This document shows, in pieces, positions 37,928 to 47,492 of a stretch of 64,000 nt of DNA (position 1 is the stretch's first letter; each line of letters begins with the position of its first letter). Under the pieces are notes generated by a model. It saw nothing but the letters and a program-made list of their open reading frames with translations. It was not told where the DNA came from and did not search any database. A program made the position numbers and the translations under genes. Source of the DNA: Moraxella lacunata (GTDB taxonomy: Bacteria; Pseudomonadota; Gammaproteobacteria; Pseudomonadales; Moraxellaceae); contig NZ_UGQU01000001.1 of the NCBI RefSeq assembly GCF_900453205.1, forward strand, positions 1,097,650-1,161,649. The letters are read 5' to 3'.

Positions 37928-38283
37928 TTGATCCAGTAAGCCTACTACTTTGGATGGCTGCAGGTGCGGCTGTTGGTGCAGCTGTGGTTATTTTTTGGGA
38001 AGAAATTAGAAATTTTTTCATTGAAAGTTTTCAAAGACTTCCTGTAGAAGTACAACAGAATTTGCAAGGTGTTGTTTCTTTAGCAAAAGCCGTGGACAGA
38101 GCTATTATTAAAACTTTTAAATATTACTCGTACGATCAAGTAACCCAATCATGGAGTGAAACAGTCGAAACAAAGCGTATTAATGACAGCGAAGTTCCTG
38201 AACACATCCGAAATAGATTAAAGTCTGGCAATACAGTGGATATTACCGATGAAGTCGCTAAAGAGTTACAATTACATCTTTAA
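37924..38283 (+). CDS. Small membrane-anchored protein of AAA operon
   Basis: A 119-residue protein with one Ala/Gly-rich membrane segment at residues 7-25, followed by a soluble region with P-V-E-V-Q-Q-N-L-Q-G and a Y-Y-S-Y-D-Q segment. Its ATG overlaps the ATPase stop (ATGA), so its translation is probably coupled to the phase-variable ATPase and would fall when that is OFF. I do not recognise the family. A membrane partner or substrate adaptor of the ATPase is possible. Confidence 0.65.
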   Translation: MIDPVSLLLWMAAGAAVGAAVVIFWEEIRNFFIESFQRLPVEVQQNLQGVVSLAKAVDRAIIKTFKYYSYDQVTQSWSETVETKRINDSEVPEHIRNRLKSGNTVDITDEVAKELQLHL

Positions 38284-38292
38284 GGAGTTACA

Positions 38293-38688
38293 ATGCTTAA
38301 GAAAGTTATGGCGGTTATGACCACACCTATCGCACTAGGTGCTATTCAAGAGATATTTTTTAAGGAAAAAGAACCTGTTTCAATAGAATATATATTGGAC
38401 AATATCTCTCCTGATATAGACAAAGAGATTATGGACACCATCAGCAAAAAAGAATTAAGTCCCATTGGTGGAGAGATTATTATTTATATTGATAATCACA
38501 CAAAAGATGTTGTTATTGAGTGGGATTTTTACTTTAAAGACAGACAAGAAAAATCCGACCGAATGACAAAAATAAGTAGCAAAAAAATGGTAAGGCAAGA
38601 ATACATTACTAGAGACGATTACCTATCTTTAAAAAATAAACCTTTAAATTTTCCGATAACCAGTCCTGACATCAAGCATGGAGATTGA
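38293..38688 (+). CDS. Hypothetical protein of AAA operon
   Basis: This 131-residue protein has a weakly hydrophobic start (M-A-V-M-T-T-P-I-A-L-G-A) and a charged body with a run of alternating hydrophobic residues (E-I-I-I-Y-I-D) suggesting beta structure. Ribosome site AAGGAG is about 6 bases upstream. It begins 9 bases after the previous stop. No family recognised. GC is lower than in flanking backbone genes. Confidence 0.6.
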   Translation: MLKKVMAVMTTPIALGAIQEIFFKEKEPVSIEYILDNISPDIDKEIMDTISKKELSPIGGEIIIYIDNHTKDVVIEWDFYFKDRQEKSDRMTKISSKKMVRQEYITRDDYLSLKNKPLNFPITSPDIKHGD

Positions 38689-38690
38689 GA

Positions 38691-38915
38691 ATGAATCTTA
38701 CAGAAGATCAAATCAACGAGATAACATCTCTCATAAAAGAAAATGAAGTTATTTATGAGAGACGCCAATATTTTCAAAATTATTGCTTAAATACCTTAGG
38801 CATCAGCATCCCCATATATAATTTTTATGACTATGATGAATTAATACATTACAGACAAGTTGAGAATGATTCTACTATCTACAAAAAGATAGTAAGGGAC
38901 AGAAAAAAAATTTGA
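38691..38915 (+). CDS. Small hypothetical protein of AAA operon
   Basis: 74 residues, acidic and aromatic (D-Y-D-E-L-I-H-Y), helical at the N-terminus. The ATG at 38691 follows the previous stop by two bases, with GGAGATTGAGA as the ribosome site. No family recognised. It is low in GC. Confidence 0.5.
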   Translation: MNLTEDQINEITSLIKENEVIYERRQYFQNYCLNTLGISIPIYNFYDYDELIHYRQVENDSTIYKKIVRDRKKI

Positions 38916-38931
38916 ATTATATTATGAAGAC

Positions 38932-39168
38932 ATGCACCAAGAAATATATAATAATAAAAAAATAATAAACACAGTTAAAAATGATATTTTATTCTATATA
39001 AAAAGCAAATCTATTATATCTGTAGATCAAATCAAAAAATCAAATTTTGATTTTTTAACAAACTTTTATGTTGAATTTTTTTTAGAAGAACTCCACAAGA
39101 TGGAAAAGCTAGATAAAATCAATATTAGTAATGATCAAGTGGTATATAAAATAAAACCTAAGGATTAA
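38932..39168 (+). CDS. Small hypothetical protein, possible winged helix
   Basis: A 78-residue basic protein. Its pattern of helix (I-I-N-T-V-K-N-D-I), helix (S-V-D-Q-I-K-K-S), helix (F-F-L-E-E-L-H-K-M) and a final beta hairpin (I-N-I-S-N-D-Q-V-V-Y-K-I) looks like a winged-helix fold, but this is only a visual impression. It lies 16 bases after the previous gene and 3 before the next, so all are probably in one operon. Confidence 0.5.
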   Translation: MHQEIYNNKKIINTVKNDILFYIKSKSIISVDQIKKSNFDFLTNFYVEFFLEELHKMEKLDKINISNDQVVYKIKPKD

Positions 39169-39171
39169 AAT

Positions 39172-39816
39172 ATGAAAAACATAAACAAGAATGATTTAAA
39201 ATTTTTACCTCAGTTTGATTACAACCCATATTCTTATAACAATGAAAAAACCATACCAAAAGACCCTATGGGTATAGAAAATGCTTTAAGTCAGCAAATA
39301 AAAATAACACAATCTAATGAGCTTTCTCACGAAGAAGATTATGTTGATACAGACAATAGAATTGGTCGTCTAAGATATTTGAGAAGCCTATTGGCTAATC
39401 AGCTAATATTTCTTTTGACAGCTTTTTTTATCATCATTGCCATACTATCAGAAAGCTCCATTTATGATTCTGCAAGTGGATATCTAATTCTTTCAGCCAT
39501 CTACCCATGCTGGAGAATATTATGGCAAACAAGAAAAAGGTTGCACGATATCAACCTAACAGGCTGGCATACTTTATGGGTACTAGTTCCTTATCTTAAT
39601 TTTTTATTCATAGTATACTTAATCTTTAAATCTGGCGATGAAAATAAAAATGATTATGGATTGCCATCCAAGCCAAATCCAGAATTAGATTTAACTATAA
39701 TTATATGCGTTATTGGTGCATGTATATTTTCTTGGTCTGTGTTAAATGAGTATATAAGACCCTATTCTGACGATTATGAATATTACGACTCCTATTACTC
39801 AGATCCTGCCTACTAA
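39172..39816 (+). CDS. DUF805-family membrane protein
   Basis: A 214-residue inner-membrane protein. A soluble N-terminal 70 residues precede a DUF805 domain: R-I-G-R-L-R-Y near residue 64, four hydrophobic segments, the hallmark R-L-H-D-x-x-x-x-G-W near 125-134, and G-D-E-N-K-N-D-Y-G near 160. The tail is rich in Tyr, Asp and Ser. DUF805 function is unknown, though members are found beside defence or phage-related genes. It is the last gene of the operon. Low GC and the tight spacing tie it to the preceding small genes. Confidence 0.72.
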   Translation: MKNINKNDLKFLPQFDYNPYSYNNEKTIPKDPMGIENALSQQIKITQSNELSHEEDYVDTDNRIGRLRYLRSLLANQLIFLLTAFFIIIAILSESSIYDSASGYLILSAIYPCWRILWQTRKRLHDINLTGWHTLWVLVPYLNFLFIVYLIFKSGDENKNDYGLPSKPNPELDLTIIICVIGACIFSWSVLNEYIRPYSDDYEYYDSYYSDPAY

Positions 39817-39903
39817 AATACAACCAAAGAACTTTAAAGCTGTTATAAAATTATGATATATGAGGACATGCTAAGTACTTCCTTTAATATTGTCGTTTTT
39901 TAT

Positions 39904-39926
39904 AGGCGTGCACAGCACGCCCCTAC
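39904..39926. repeat. Short palindromic repeat GGCGTGC..GCACGCC
   Basis: AGGCGTGCACAGCACGCCCC plus TAC, related to the ends of the repeats at 30340 and 32830, lies between DUF805 and the permease. Confidence 0.6.
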
Positions 39927-39962
39927 ATACTTATGCCAAATATCAAGCTCGACAGGCGCATT

Positions 39963-40772
39963 CTACCCCACCACCCCACTCCACACCAACTGACAACCCA
40001 CCACAATCAGCAAACAGGCAAAGGCTTTTTTGAGTGTACCTGCTGGCAGTTTGTGGGCGATTTTTGCCCCAAGTTTGGCAGTGATAAAGCTCGCCACACT
40101 AATCGCCACAAAGGCAGGCAAATGCACAAAGCCAAGCAGTCCTGCCACAGGCTCGCTCATGCTTGCCACATGGCTTCGCCCAAATATCATAAAGCCTAAC
40201 GCCCCTGCAATGGCAATGGGCAGACCGCACGCCGCACTCGTCCCAACGGCTTGCTTGATGGGTAGCCCTGCGTGGGTCAGATACGGCACGTTTAGGCTAC
40301 CACCGCCAATCCCAAAAATCGCCGAAGCCATACCAATCACACCGCCCGCCACGCTTTGGCTCATCGGCTTGGGCAGGGGTTTGATGTTCTCGTCCGCCTT
40401 TTTCATAAACATCTGTATGGACATGGCAATGGCAAACACGCCAATCAATACTTGCAAATAATCCCCCTTGATAAGCGTTGCCACCCACGCCCCAAACAAA
40501 GAGCCAATCACCAAGCCATAAGTCAGATTTTTAAAGACTTCCCAACGCACGCCGCCTTTTTTGTTGTGGGCGGTCAAAGAGCTGATAGACGTAATGATGA
40601 TAGTCGCCAACGCCGTTCCCACCGACACGTGGGGGATAAACTCGCTCGGAAAGCCATACGCCCCCAAAATCCACACAAGTGCTGGCACGATGATAAGACC
40701 ACCGCCCACGCCAAACAGCCCTGCACACACGCCCGCAAACGCTCCTGCGACCACAAACCATAGATACATCAT
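39963..40772 (-). CDS. TauE/SafE-family sulfite/anion exporter
   Basis: This inner-membrane protein of about 269 residues has eight hydrophobic segments in two similar halves. The family motifs G-x-F-G-V-G-G-G near residue 18 and F-G-I-G-G-G near 157 are present. TauE/SafE proteins are thought to export sulfite, sulfoacetate or other sulfur-containing organic anions. I chose the ATG-ATG start at 40772. The gene is divergent from birA. Substrate not determined. Confidence 0.87.
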   Translation of the reverse strand: MMYLWFVVAGAFAGVCAGLFGVGGGLIIVPALVWILGAYGFPSEFIPHVSVGTALATIIITSISSLTAHNKKGGVRWEVFKNLTYGLVIGSLFGAWVATLIKGDYLQVLIGVFAIAMSIQMFMKKADENIKPLPKPMSQSVAGGVIGMASAIFGIGGGSLNVPYLTHAGLPIKQAVGTSAACGLPIAIAGALGFMIFGRSHVASMSEPVAGLLGFVHLPAFVAISVASFITAKLGAKIAHKLPAGTLKKAFACLLIVVGCQLVWSGVVG

Positions 40773-40850
40773 GTTACATACTCTCACATTTACCAAATTT
40801 ATGGTATTATAGCTTATTTTTATTCATTTGAAACGACCAAAAACCGCCCC

Positions 40851-41693
40851 ATGCCAAATTTTTTGACCGCCACGCCCCACACCCATTTTGACACGACAGA
40901 CAGCACCAACACCCAGCTAATCCACGCCATTACAGACGGCACGCACCCCCACACCGCCCCCCACCTATACACAGCAAGCCACCAAACGGCAGGACGTGGA
41001 CAACATGGGCGGACGTGGGTAAGCGGTGCGGACAATGTTTTTTTGTCTTTATATGTCCCCATTGGGCAAGGCGAATTTAAGTTACATCAATTATCAGGCT
41101 TATTGTCTTTGGCGGTAGGCTATCAACTTGCCCACTTAAAAATCATTCAAACCATTAACCAAACTCGCACCGAAAATAACCTACCCTCCATTGGCGTAAA
41201 ATGGGCAAATGACGTGGGTTATTATGATGACAAAGTAGGATTTTTTAAAAAACTCGCTGGCATTTTAATTGAACCTGTTTTTAAAAAATTGGATAAAAAT
41301 ACACTTGTGGGCGTGGTAATTGGCGTGGGGCTAAATGTTAATAATTCGCCTATCATCAAAGACGGTCTTTATCAAGCAACGTGTTTAAAAGAATTATCAG
41401 ACATAAAAACAACCGCCCAAGATTTATATATCCCCATGGCAAATGCGATATTTCAAGCAGTGGAAATTTGCAATCACTGTAAAGAACCTATGTATCTACA
41501 AAATTTTATTGATAAATTTAACGCCAATCATCTTTTGACCAACAAACTTATTCATATTTTTATGCAAAATAATATGACGGATATTTATGCAAAAGGCAGA
41601 TGTATCGGCATTGGCAATCAAGGCGAATTATTATTAAATGATCATGGCGATATTAAGCCAATATTTGCAGGTATGGCAAAAATCGTGAATTAG
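40851..41693 (+). CDS. birA: Biotin-[acetyl-CoA carboxylase] ligase
   Basis: This ligase attaches biotin to the AccB subunit of acetyl-CoA carboxylase. The 280-residue protein has the catalytic domain from the start: D-S-T-N-T near residue 18, the biotinyl-AMP loop G-R-G-Q-H-G-R-T-W near 47-55, and K-W-A-N-D-V near 122. There is no N-terminal DNA-binding helix-turn-helix, so it should be only an enzyme and not a repressor. It is followed by coaX 60 bases downstream, a common bacterial pairing. Confidence 0.92.
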   Translation: MPNFLTATPHTHFDTTDSTNTQLIHAITDGTHPHTAPHLYTASHQTAGRGQHGRTWVSGADNVFLSLYVPIGQGEFKLHQLSGLLSLAVGYQLAHLKIIQTINQTRTENNLPSIGVKWANDVGYYDDKVGFFKKLAGILIEPVFKKLDKNTLVGVVIGVGLNVNNSPIIKDGLYQATCLKELSDIKTTAQDLYIPMANAIFQAVEICNHCKEPMYLQNFIDKFNANHLLTNKLIHIFMQNNMTDIYAKGRCIGIGNQGELLLNDHGDIKPIFAGMAKIVN

Positions 41694-41752
41694 ATTTTAT
41701 TTGGCATGGTTAATTTATATAAATACCAAAACCCATTTTATTAAGGAAAATC

Positions 41753-42469
41753 ATGAAAAAACTTTGGCTAGATTTGGGCAATACCCGCCTAAAATATTGG
41801 ATAGTGGATAACGACACGATTATCGCCCATGACGCAAAAGAACACCTAAAAGCCCCCAATGAATTATTGCTTGGACTGCTTGGCACGCTGGCGAGCTTTG
41901 AGCCTGAATTTGTGGGGATTTCTAGCGTGCTTGGCGATAAGATTAACACCGCCATTGACAAGACCTTGCAAGGCTTTAACGTGCCGTTTGAATTTGCCAA
42001 AGTAAACGCCAACCACCCCCTTTTGACAAGCCATTATGACCCCAATCAGCTTGGCGTGGATAGGTGGCTACAAATGCTTGGCGTGGTGGACAGCACCAAA
42101 AAACAATGCGTGGTCGGCTGTGGCACGGCATTGACGATTGATTTGATAGAACACGGCACGCATTTGGGCGGATATATCCTGCCCAACGTCTATATGCAAC
42201 GCCACGCCCTGTATGCAGGCACTCAGCAGATTGCGGTCAAGGCTGGACGGTTTGACAGCACCGAGCTTGGGCGGACAACCTTTGATGCGGTCAATCATGG
42301 CGTGCTGTTTGGTGTGGTGGGGACGGTGCGTGCGGTGCGTGCCGATTATCCTGATTTTGAGATTACGCTCACAGGGGGCGGGGCGGATATGATAAATGTG
42401 CAGTTTGACGATGCCCTAAGTGTGGAAAAGGAATTATTGCTTGGTGGGTTAAAGCGGTATTTTGCTTAA
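41753..42469 (+). CDS. coaX: Type III pantothenate kinase
   Basis: This enzyme makes 4'-phosphopantothenate in coenzyme A synthesis. The 238-residue protein has the N-terminal phosphate motif D-L-G-N-T-R near residues 6-11, D-R-W near 103, G-x-A-L-T-I-D near 123, and T-G-G-G-A-D near 205 of the ASKHA fold. It uses ATP and a monovalent cation. The gene is intact, with AAGGAAA before the ATG, and probably in an operon with birA. Confidence 0.94.
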   Translation: MKKLWLDLGNTRLKYWIVDNDTIIAHDAKEHLKAPNELLLGLLGTLASFEPEFVGISSVLGDKINTAIDKTLQGFNVPFEFAKVNANHPLLTSHYDPNQLGVDRWLQMLGVVDSTKKQCVVGCGTALTIDLIEHGTHLGGYILPNVYMQRHALYAGTQQIAVKAGRFDSTELGRTTFDAVNHGVLFGVVGTVRAVRADYPDFEITLTGGGADMINVQFDDALSVEKELLLGGLKRYFA

Positions 42470-42512
42470 CTCAAAACACAACGGAATACAATCCGCCCCT
42501 TAGCATGCTATT

Positions 42513-42701
42513 TTGCCAAACCTCAGTCCAAAGCCCCCTGCAATCCCAAAAAATATACCATTTAGACCATGCTCAAAAGCCACTGAACGACTCATACAAA
42601 AGCATCTCCAAGCAATCAGTTGCAAAAGCCTGATCCAGTTTAGCCATGAATACAAACAAATGTTTGGGATAAGTCTGAGTGGGCATGAAAAGAGATTTTG
42701 A
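42513..42701 (+). pseudogene. Possible AraC-family regulator remnant
   Basis: The end of this 62-codon frame reads S-L-I-Q-F-S-H-E-Y-K-Q-M-F-G-I-S-L-S-G, close to the last recognition helix of AraC-type regulators (Q-F-S-R-E-Y-K-R-x-F-G-x-S-P). The preceding residues do not align well. It looks like the last 30 residues of a lost regulator of the neighbouring hydrolase. Confidence 0.35.
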
Positions 42702-42763
42702 GACTGCCCAAAAAACAAAACCGCCCAGAGTGAACATGCAAACGGTGTTTTCTTTTATCTAAT

Positions 42764-43400
42764 TTACTTCACTCGCTCGCCAATCCATTGTGCCACATTG
42801 TCATTAATTTTTTGTCCGCCATTTTCCAGCATGAGCAAATGCCCAAAGTTTGGATACAAAATCAAACTTTTATCCACCGAGTTGGTCTCATTATAAAAAT
42901 CAAGGGCATCTTTGGGGGCAACAAACACATCTTTATTACCGCTAATCAGCATTACAGGGGCGACAAATTTGTCGTTATTGTCTTTTAAATATTTGATGCC
43001 TTCTTTAAAGCCGTTGGGGAAAGACACCGAAAATTTGTTCAACATCAACGGGTCACCAGCCACCGATAAACCAGCCCCTTCAAACGGAATGTTAAGTGTG
43101 GTCAAAGACACCAAACCGTCCACAAAACTGTCTTTTGGTTCTGGGCGTGGCAAATGCCCAAAATTCATGGTGTTATAACGCAAAACACCCACCACCAAAA
43201 TAGGTATTGTTAATTGAGTATACTTTTCTAGAAAGCCGTTCGTGGTGAGCTTGTCGAACCATAACGGTTTTCCTAGACTTCGACAAGCTCAGTCCGAACG
43301 GAAAACCTTAAAATCTATCTTTATTTAACAATACCCAAAATAAAGCTGCTCACATCTATAGCACTATTTACAATATAGAAATAAACCAATCGTTTTTGCA
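42764..43400 (-). pseudogene. Alpha/beta hydrolase remnant, split by a MITE
   Basis: The C-terminal 140 residues of an alpha/beta hydrolase are readable, with the acid in G-N-K-D-V-F and catalytic H in N-F-G-H-L-L. At 43203-43335 the 133-bp MITE cuts the gene. If it is removed, the frame continues upstream as S-S-F-I-L-V-V-G-V-L-R-Y-N. Further upstream, near 43401, a 74-bp repeat begins and the N-terminal half with the nucleophile is missing. The gene is therefore dead, and the MITE may have come before or after the larger loss. Confidence 0.75.
43203..43335 (+). mobile_element. 133-bp MITE, copy 2 (in hydrolase remnant)
   Basis: Nearly identical to copies at 5859 and 56982, with the same GGTATTGTTAA and TTAACAATACC ends. 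The flanks are CCAAAATA on the left (43195-43202) and CAAAATA on the right (43336-43342), i.e. an 8-bp duplication that has lost one C. Confidence 0.9.
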
Positions 43401-43474
43401 TGAAAAACGGGCGATTCCCCTGCTGTTTTAAACAGGCATTTTTCATGGCAAATACAAAAGGCAGGCACGCCCTA
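43401..43474 (+). repeat. 74-bp dispersed repeat, copy 2
   Basis: Same repeat as at 30531-30604: starts TGAAAAACGGGCGATTCCCC, ends GGCAGGCACGCCCTA. It marks the point where the hydrolase remnant is lost. Confidence 0.75.
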
Positions 43475-43937
43475 TTATAAAATTTTAAAATTGATAAAAG
43501 AATAATGATTTTTGGAAAAGATGTTTTTAAATTTGGAAAAAACATTTATCACAACACAGCATTCTAATGCCACAACTTTTCTGTTTTACCATCAAATATC
43601 CCAAATAATAAATTTTACTGATATATTTATGAAAAATTAACCATAAATTGAGCAATTCTACCACTTTTGAGTTATTTTTATCATTTTATCTAATAAATTT
43701 ATCAAAACATTCCTTAAATAACCCCACATATTTTATGGGTTCATGCCAATAATTCTGTTATAATCAAATCAAGAAATCATGCTGATAAAAGTTTGATATT
43801 TGTTGCATTTTATCAATAATTAGATGATGATTTTTTATTTCATTTTAAATCCTTAAAATTTATAAGGATATTTTACCCAATAGGGAAATTGGCAAGGTTT
43901 TATTTTTAACATCTTATGATAATAAAAAGGTGAACAT
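43475..43937. other. 463-bp AT-rich gap before DASS transporter
   Basis: No gene is recognised. TCTGTTATAATCAAATC near 43755 contains an extended -10-like TATAAT, about 180 bases before the transporter, and the space between could be a leader. An AAGGTGAAC ribosome site lies just before the ATG. Confidence 0.35.
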
Positions 43938-45395
43938 ATGCCATTTAAGCCCATTCCTGCGGTCATTGCCGTGCTTGTTACTCTCATCATTTGGTTTGGT
44001 ATTCCTGTACCACAAGGCGTTGAGCCGAACGCATGGCACCTGCTTGCGTTGTTTGTTGGGACGATTGTTACGATTATTGGTAAGGCATTGCCCATTGGGG
44101 CGATTTCTATCATCGCCATTACCCTTGTTGCTTTGACAGGCGTAACCGCCGACACGCCCAAAGATGCGATGAAAGATGCGTTGTCCAGCTTTTCAAGTCC
44201 GCTCATCTGGCTCATCGCTGTGGCGGTCATCATCTCACGAGGGCTTGTCAAAACAGGGCTAGGGGCGAGGATTGCTTATAATGTCATCGGCTTTTTTGGC
44301 AAAAAAACGCTCGGTATTGGCTACTCATTGGCAATTGCCGAGACCTTGCTTGCCCCCATTACCCCATCAAATACCGCTCGGGGCGGGGCGATTATCTACC
44401 CCATTACCCGCTCTATTGCCGAGAGTTTTGGTTCAAAGCCCGATGACGGCACCACCAAAAAAATGGGTGAATATTTATCACTAGTAAATTATCAATCCAA
44501 CCCAATCACGTCCGCCATGTTCATCACCGCCACCGCTCCAAACCCTTTGGTGGTGGAGCTTGTCGGCAAAGCCACAGGCAACGAGATTCATCTGTCGTGG
44601 ACAACGTGGGCAATCGCCATGCTCCTACCGGGGCTTGCGTGTATTCTGCTTATGCCCCTTGTCATCTACGTCCTTGCCAAGCCTGAGATTACCCAAACGC
44701 CTGATGTCAAAGACTTTACTCGTCAAAAACTTGCCGAGCTTGGTAAATTAAGCCGTGATGAAAAAATCATGCTTGGCGTATTTAGTGGTATGCTTCTACT
44801 GTGGGCGAACGTGCCTGCCATGCTGTTTGGCGATGCGTTGGCGGTGGATGCGACAGCGGTGGCGTTTTTGGGCTTGTCGGTCGTCATTTTGACAGGCGTG
44901 CTGACGTGGGATGATATTTTAAAAGAAAAGTCGGCTTGGGATACGCTTGTGTGGTTTGGCGTGCTGATTATGATGGCGACTTATCTGAACAAACTTGGGC
45001 TGATTGCATGGTTTTCAGGGCAGATTGAGACTGCCATTGGGGGCATGGGACTGGGCTGGGTCGGTGCGGTGGCGATTTTGACACTTGTGTATCTATATAC
45101 CCATTACTTTTTTGCCAGTACGACCGCTCACATTACGGCAATGTTTGGGGCGTTTTATGGCGTGGGACTGGCTCTTGGAGCTCCGCCCATGCTCTACGCC
45201 TTGATTTTGGCGGCGTCAAGCAGTCTCATGATGACGCTCACACACTACGCCACAGGCACAGCCCCTGTCATCTTTGGGGCAGGCTATGTCTCGCTTGGAC
45301 AATGGTGGAAAGTCGGGGTGGTCATGAGTGTGGTCAATCTTGTGACATGGATTGGCGTGGGGCTCATTTGGTGGAAAGTGCTTGGGTATTATTGA
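43938..45395 (+). CDS. DASS-family dicarboxylate/anion symporter
   Basis: This 485-residue inner-membrane transporter of the divalent anion:sodium symporter (SLC13, CitT-like) family takes up di- or tricarboxylates such as malate, 2-oxoglutarate or tartrate. It has about 12 hydrophobic segments. The substrate motif I-T-P-S-N-T-A-R near residue 140 and a second A-T-A-P-N-P near 196 match the family's S-N-T and N-P signatures. It ends with W-W-K. A single gene; substrate not deducible. Confidence 0.87.
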   Translation: MPFKPIPAVIAVLVTLIIWFGIPVPQGVEPNAWHLLALFVGTIVTIIGKALPIGAISIIAITLVALTGVTADTPKDAMKDALSSFSSPLIWLIAVAVIISRGLVKTGLGARIAYNVIGFFGKKTLGIGYSLAIAETLLAPITPSNTARGGAIIYPITRSIAESFGSKPDDGTTKKMGEYLSLVNYQSNPITSAMFITATAPNPLVVELVGKATGNEIHLSWTTWAIAMLLPGLACILLMPLVIYVLAKPEITQTPDVKDFTRQKLAELGKLSRDEKIMLGVFSGMLLLWANVPAMLFGDALAVDATAVAFLGLSVVILTGVLTWDDILKEKSAWDTLVWFGVLIMMATYLNKLGLIAWFSGQIETAIGGMGLGWVGAVAILTLVYLYTHYFFASTTAHITAMFGAFYGVGLALGAPPMLYALILAASSSLMMTLTHYATGTAPVIFGAGYVSLGQWWKVGVVMSVVNLVTWIGVGLIWWKVLGYY

Positions 45396-45534
45396 TAGGC
45401 ATCATGAATTAAGATTTACAACATGACGATGTAAAGCATCTTAATAAAACTTGATTAACCCTTGACCAAACAACACCCAAAAATAAGGGCAAATTGGATT
45501 TGTCTTTATTTTTACCGCCCAAAAGACACGCCAT

Positions 45535-47361
45535 TCACCCATGCAAACTTTTATAAATCGTCCCCGCCAGCACCTTGCCAATGCCCTTGACGCTGGCAAT
45601 CTCACTTTCGGACGCACCAAGAAGCTGTTGAATACCACCAAAATGAGCCAATAGGTCTCGCCTGCGTTTTGCCCCCAGATTGGGAATGACTTCTAGCACG
45701 CTTGCCCCACGAGCCTTGTCTCGTTTTTTGCGGTGAGCGGTAATGGCAAAGCGGTGAGCTTCGTCTCGTATGTGCATGATAAGGTGCAATGCCTTAGAAT
45801 CCATTGGCAAATCTATCGGCTCATGCTCCAAAAAGTGTAGCACTTCAAGCCCTGCCTTTCGCCCCTCGCCCTTTGCCACGCTGATGAGTAGCGTGTCGTC
45901 CAATTTGCCAAGCTCGGTTAAGACTTCTTTGGCGACATTTAACTGCCCTTTGCCACCGTCTATCAATAGCAAATCAGGCAAGGGGTGCTTGGCATACCGC
46001 CTTGTCAGCACCTGTCTCATCGCTCCATAATCATCACCCCCGACCACGTCATGAATGGCATACTGGCGATAATCCCGCTTTCTCGCTCCCCGACTGTCAA
46101 ACACCACGCACGAACCCACCGCCAGCTCGCCCATGGTATGACTAATGTCAAAGCACTCAATGCGGTTAATCGCCCTATCCGACACCGCCCCCAATACCTG
46201 TTGCATGGCAACAAACCGCTCATTTAATTCATTAAAATCAGACAACTTGGCGGTCAAGGCATTATGAGCATTCAAAATCGCCAGCTCCTGCCACTCTCGG
46301 CGGTGCTTTTGTACTTTGTCTTTTATCAGGCATTTTTTACCAAATTCATCATGGAGTAGCTCGGCAACCGTATCTTTGTCATCCATCATCTCATTGATGA
46401 TAATCTCTTTGGGCAAATCATCGCTCACCTCCAAATAAAACGACAACAAAAACCGTTCGAGCCGCTCGGCAGGCGTATCAAACACCCCGACATCATCAGG
46501 AAAATAATTCTTACCGCCCAGCACCTTACCGCCACGCACGGTCAGCACATGGACGACCGTCAGCCCGTTTTTGTCGGCAATGGCAAACACATCGGCACTG
46601 CTGTCATCGCCCACCCGATACACCGCTTGGCGAGCGGTAATGTCAGAGAGCATGGCAAGGCGGTCTCGGTAAAATACGGCTTGCTCAAAGTGCATATTCT
46701 CGGCAGATTCGTGCATTTTTTGGGCGAGCATGGCTTGTAGTTCGCCTGTTTTACCATTCAAAAAATCTAACGCTTGTCCCACGTTGTCATCATAATCTAT
46801 CTGACTAATCAGCCCCACACACGGAGCGGTACAGCGTTTGATTTGGTGTTCTAGGCAGGGGCGTTTGGCATTGGCAAATACCGTATTGGTGCAATTTCGT
46901 AACATAAAAAGCTTTTGCAAAAGTAGCACCGCTTCTTTGGCACTATTGGCGGACGGATAAGGCCCAAAATAGCGACCTTCGGCATGATTGCCCTTGCCCC
47001 GCCCCACCGCAAGGCGTGGGAATTTGTCCTTTGAGATGAACAGATACAAATAGGATTTATCGTCCCTTAGGATAATATTATAAGGCGGACGGTGCTGTTT
47101 GATGAGATTTTGCTCAAGGAGCAAAGCCTCGCTCTCGCTCCGTGTGATGATAATCTCAATATCACAAATGCGAGCGACTAAGGCGACTGTTTTTGGGTGG
47201 TCAATGGTCTTGGCAAAATAGTTGTTCACCCTGCTTTTTAGGGATTTGGCTTTTCCAACGTACAAAATCTCGCCTGATTTGCCGAGCATTTTATAGACAC
47301 CAGGGAGATTGGGCAGGTTTTTTAGGAGCTGGGTAAGATGGTCGGAATAGGCTTGATTCAT
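45535..47361 (-). CDS. uvrC: Excinuclease ABC subunit C
   Basis: UvrC makes both cuts around DNA damage in nucleotide-excision repair. The 608-residue protein has the N-terminal GIY-YIG nuclease domain (P-G-V-Y-K-M at 19-24, I-L-Y-V-G-K-A near 32-38), the Cys-rich T-A-P-C-V-G region near 175, a UVR motif near 210, the RNase H-like C-terminal nuclease (C-F-D-I-S-H near 395, then D-G-G-K-G-Q near 475) and helix-hairpin-helix motifs at the end (I-P-N-L-G-A-K-R-R). It looks complete. Confidence 0.96.
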   Translation of the reverse strand: MNQAYSDHLTQLLKNLPNLPGVYKMLGKSGEILYVGKAKSLKSRVNNYFAKTIDHPKTVALVARICDIEIIITRSESEALLLEQNLIKQHRPPYNIILRDDKSYLYLFISKDKFPRLAVGRGKGNHAEGRYFGPYPSANSAKEAVLLLQKLFMLRNCTNTVFANAKRPCLEHQIKRCTAPCVGLISQIDYDDNVGQALDFLNGKTGELQAMLAQKMHESAENMHFEQAVFYRDRLAMLSDITARQAVYRVGDDSSADVFAIADKNGLTVVHVLTVRGGKVLGGKNYFPDDVGVFDTPAERLERFLLSFYLEVSDDLPKEIIINEMMDDKDTVAELLHDEFGKKCLIKDKVQKHRREWQELAILNAHNALTAKLSDFNELNERFVAMQQVLGAVSDRAINRIECFDISHTMGELAVGSCVVFDSRGARKRDYRQYAIHDVVGGDDYGAMRQVLTRRYAKHPLPDLLLIDGGKGQLNVAKEVLTELGKLDDTLLISVAKGEGRKAGLEVLHFLEHEPIDLPMDSKALHLIMHIRDEAHRFAITAHRKKRDKARGASVLEVIPNLGAKRRRDLLAHFGGIQQLLGASESEIASVKGIGKVLAGTIYKSLHG

Positions 47362-47442
47362 GGTAAAAATGAGATATTTTTCACTACTTTATAAGGTAAA
47401 TTTTTGCTTTTGCAAGCCCACCTCTAGCAATAGGCAAATAAA

Positions 47443-47468
47443 AAAAGAGCCACAAACATGGCTCTTTT
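47443..47468. terminator. Terminator of Ala-rich lipoprotein gene
   Basis: Stem AAAAGAGCCA / TGGCTCTTTT with a 6-base loop right after the lipoprotein stop; A and T runs allow either direction. Confidence 0.85.
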
Positions 47469-47492
47469 AACTCAATAAGAAAACTTAATGAA

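Noticed and set aside
38685..38690. Upstream TTG start for the third AAA-operon gene
   Set aside because: The ATG at 38691 fits better with the preceding ribosome site, and TTG would overlap the previous stop without need.
43321..43545. Small hydrophobic minus-strand ORF
   Set aside because: It is a chance frame across the MITE end, hydrolase remnant and 74-bp repeat.
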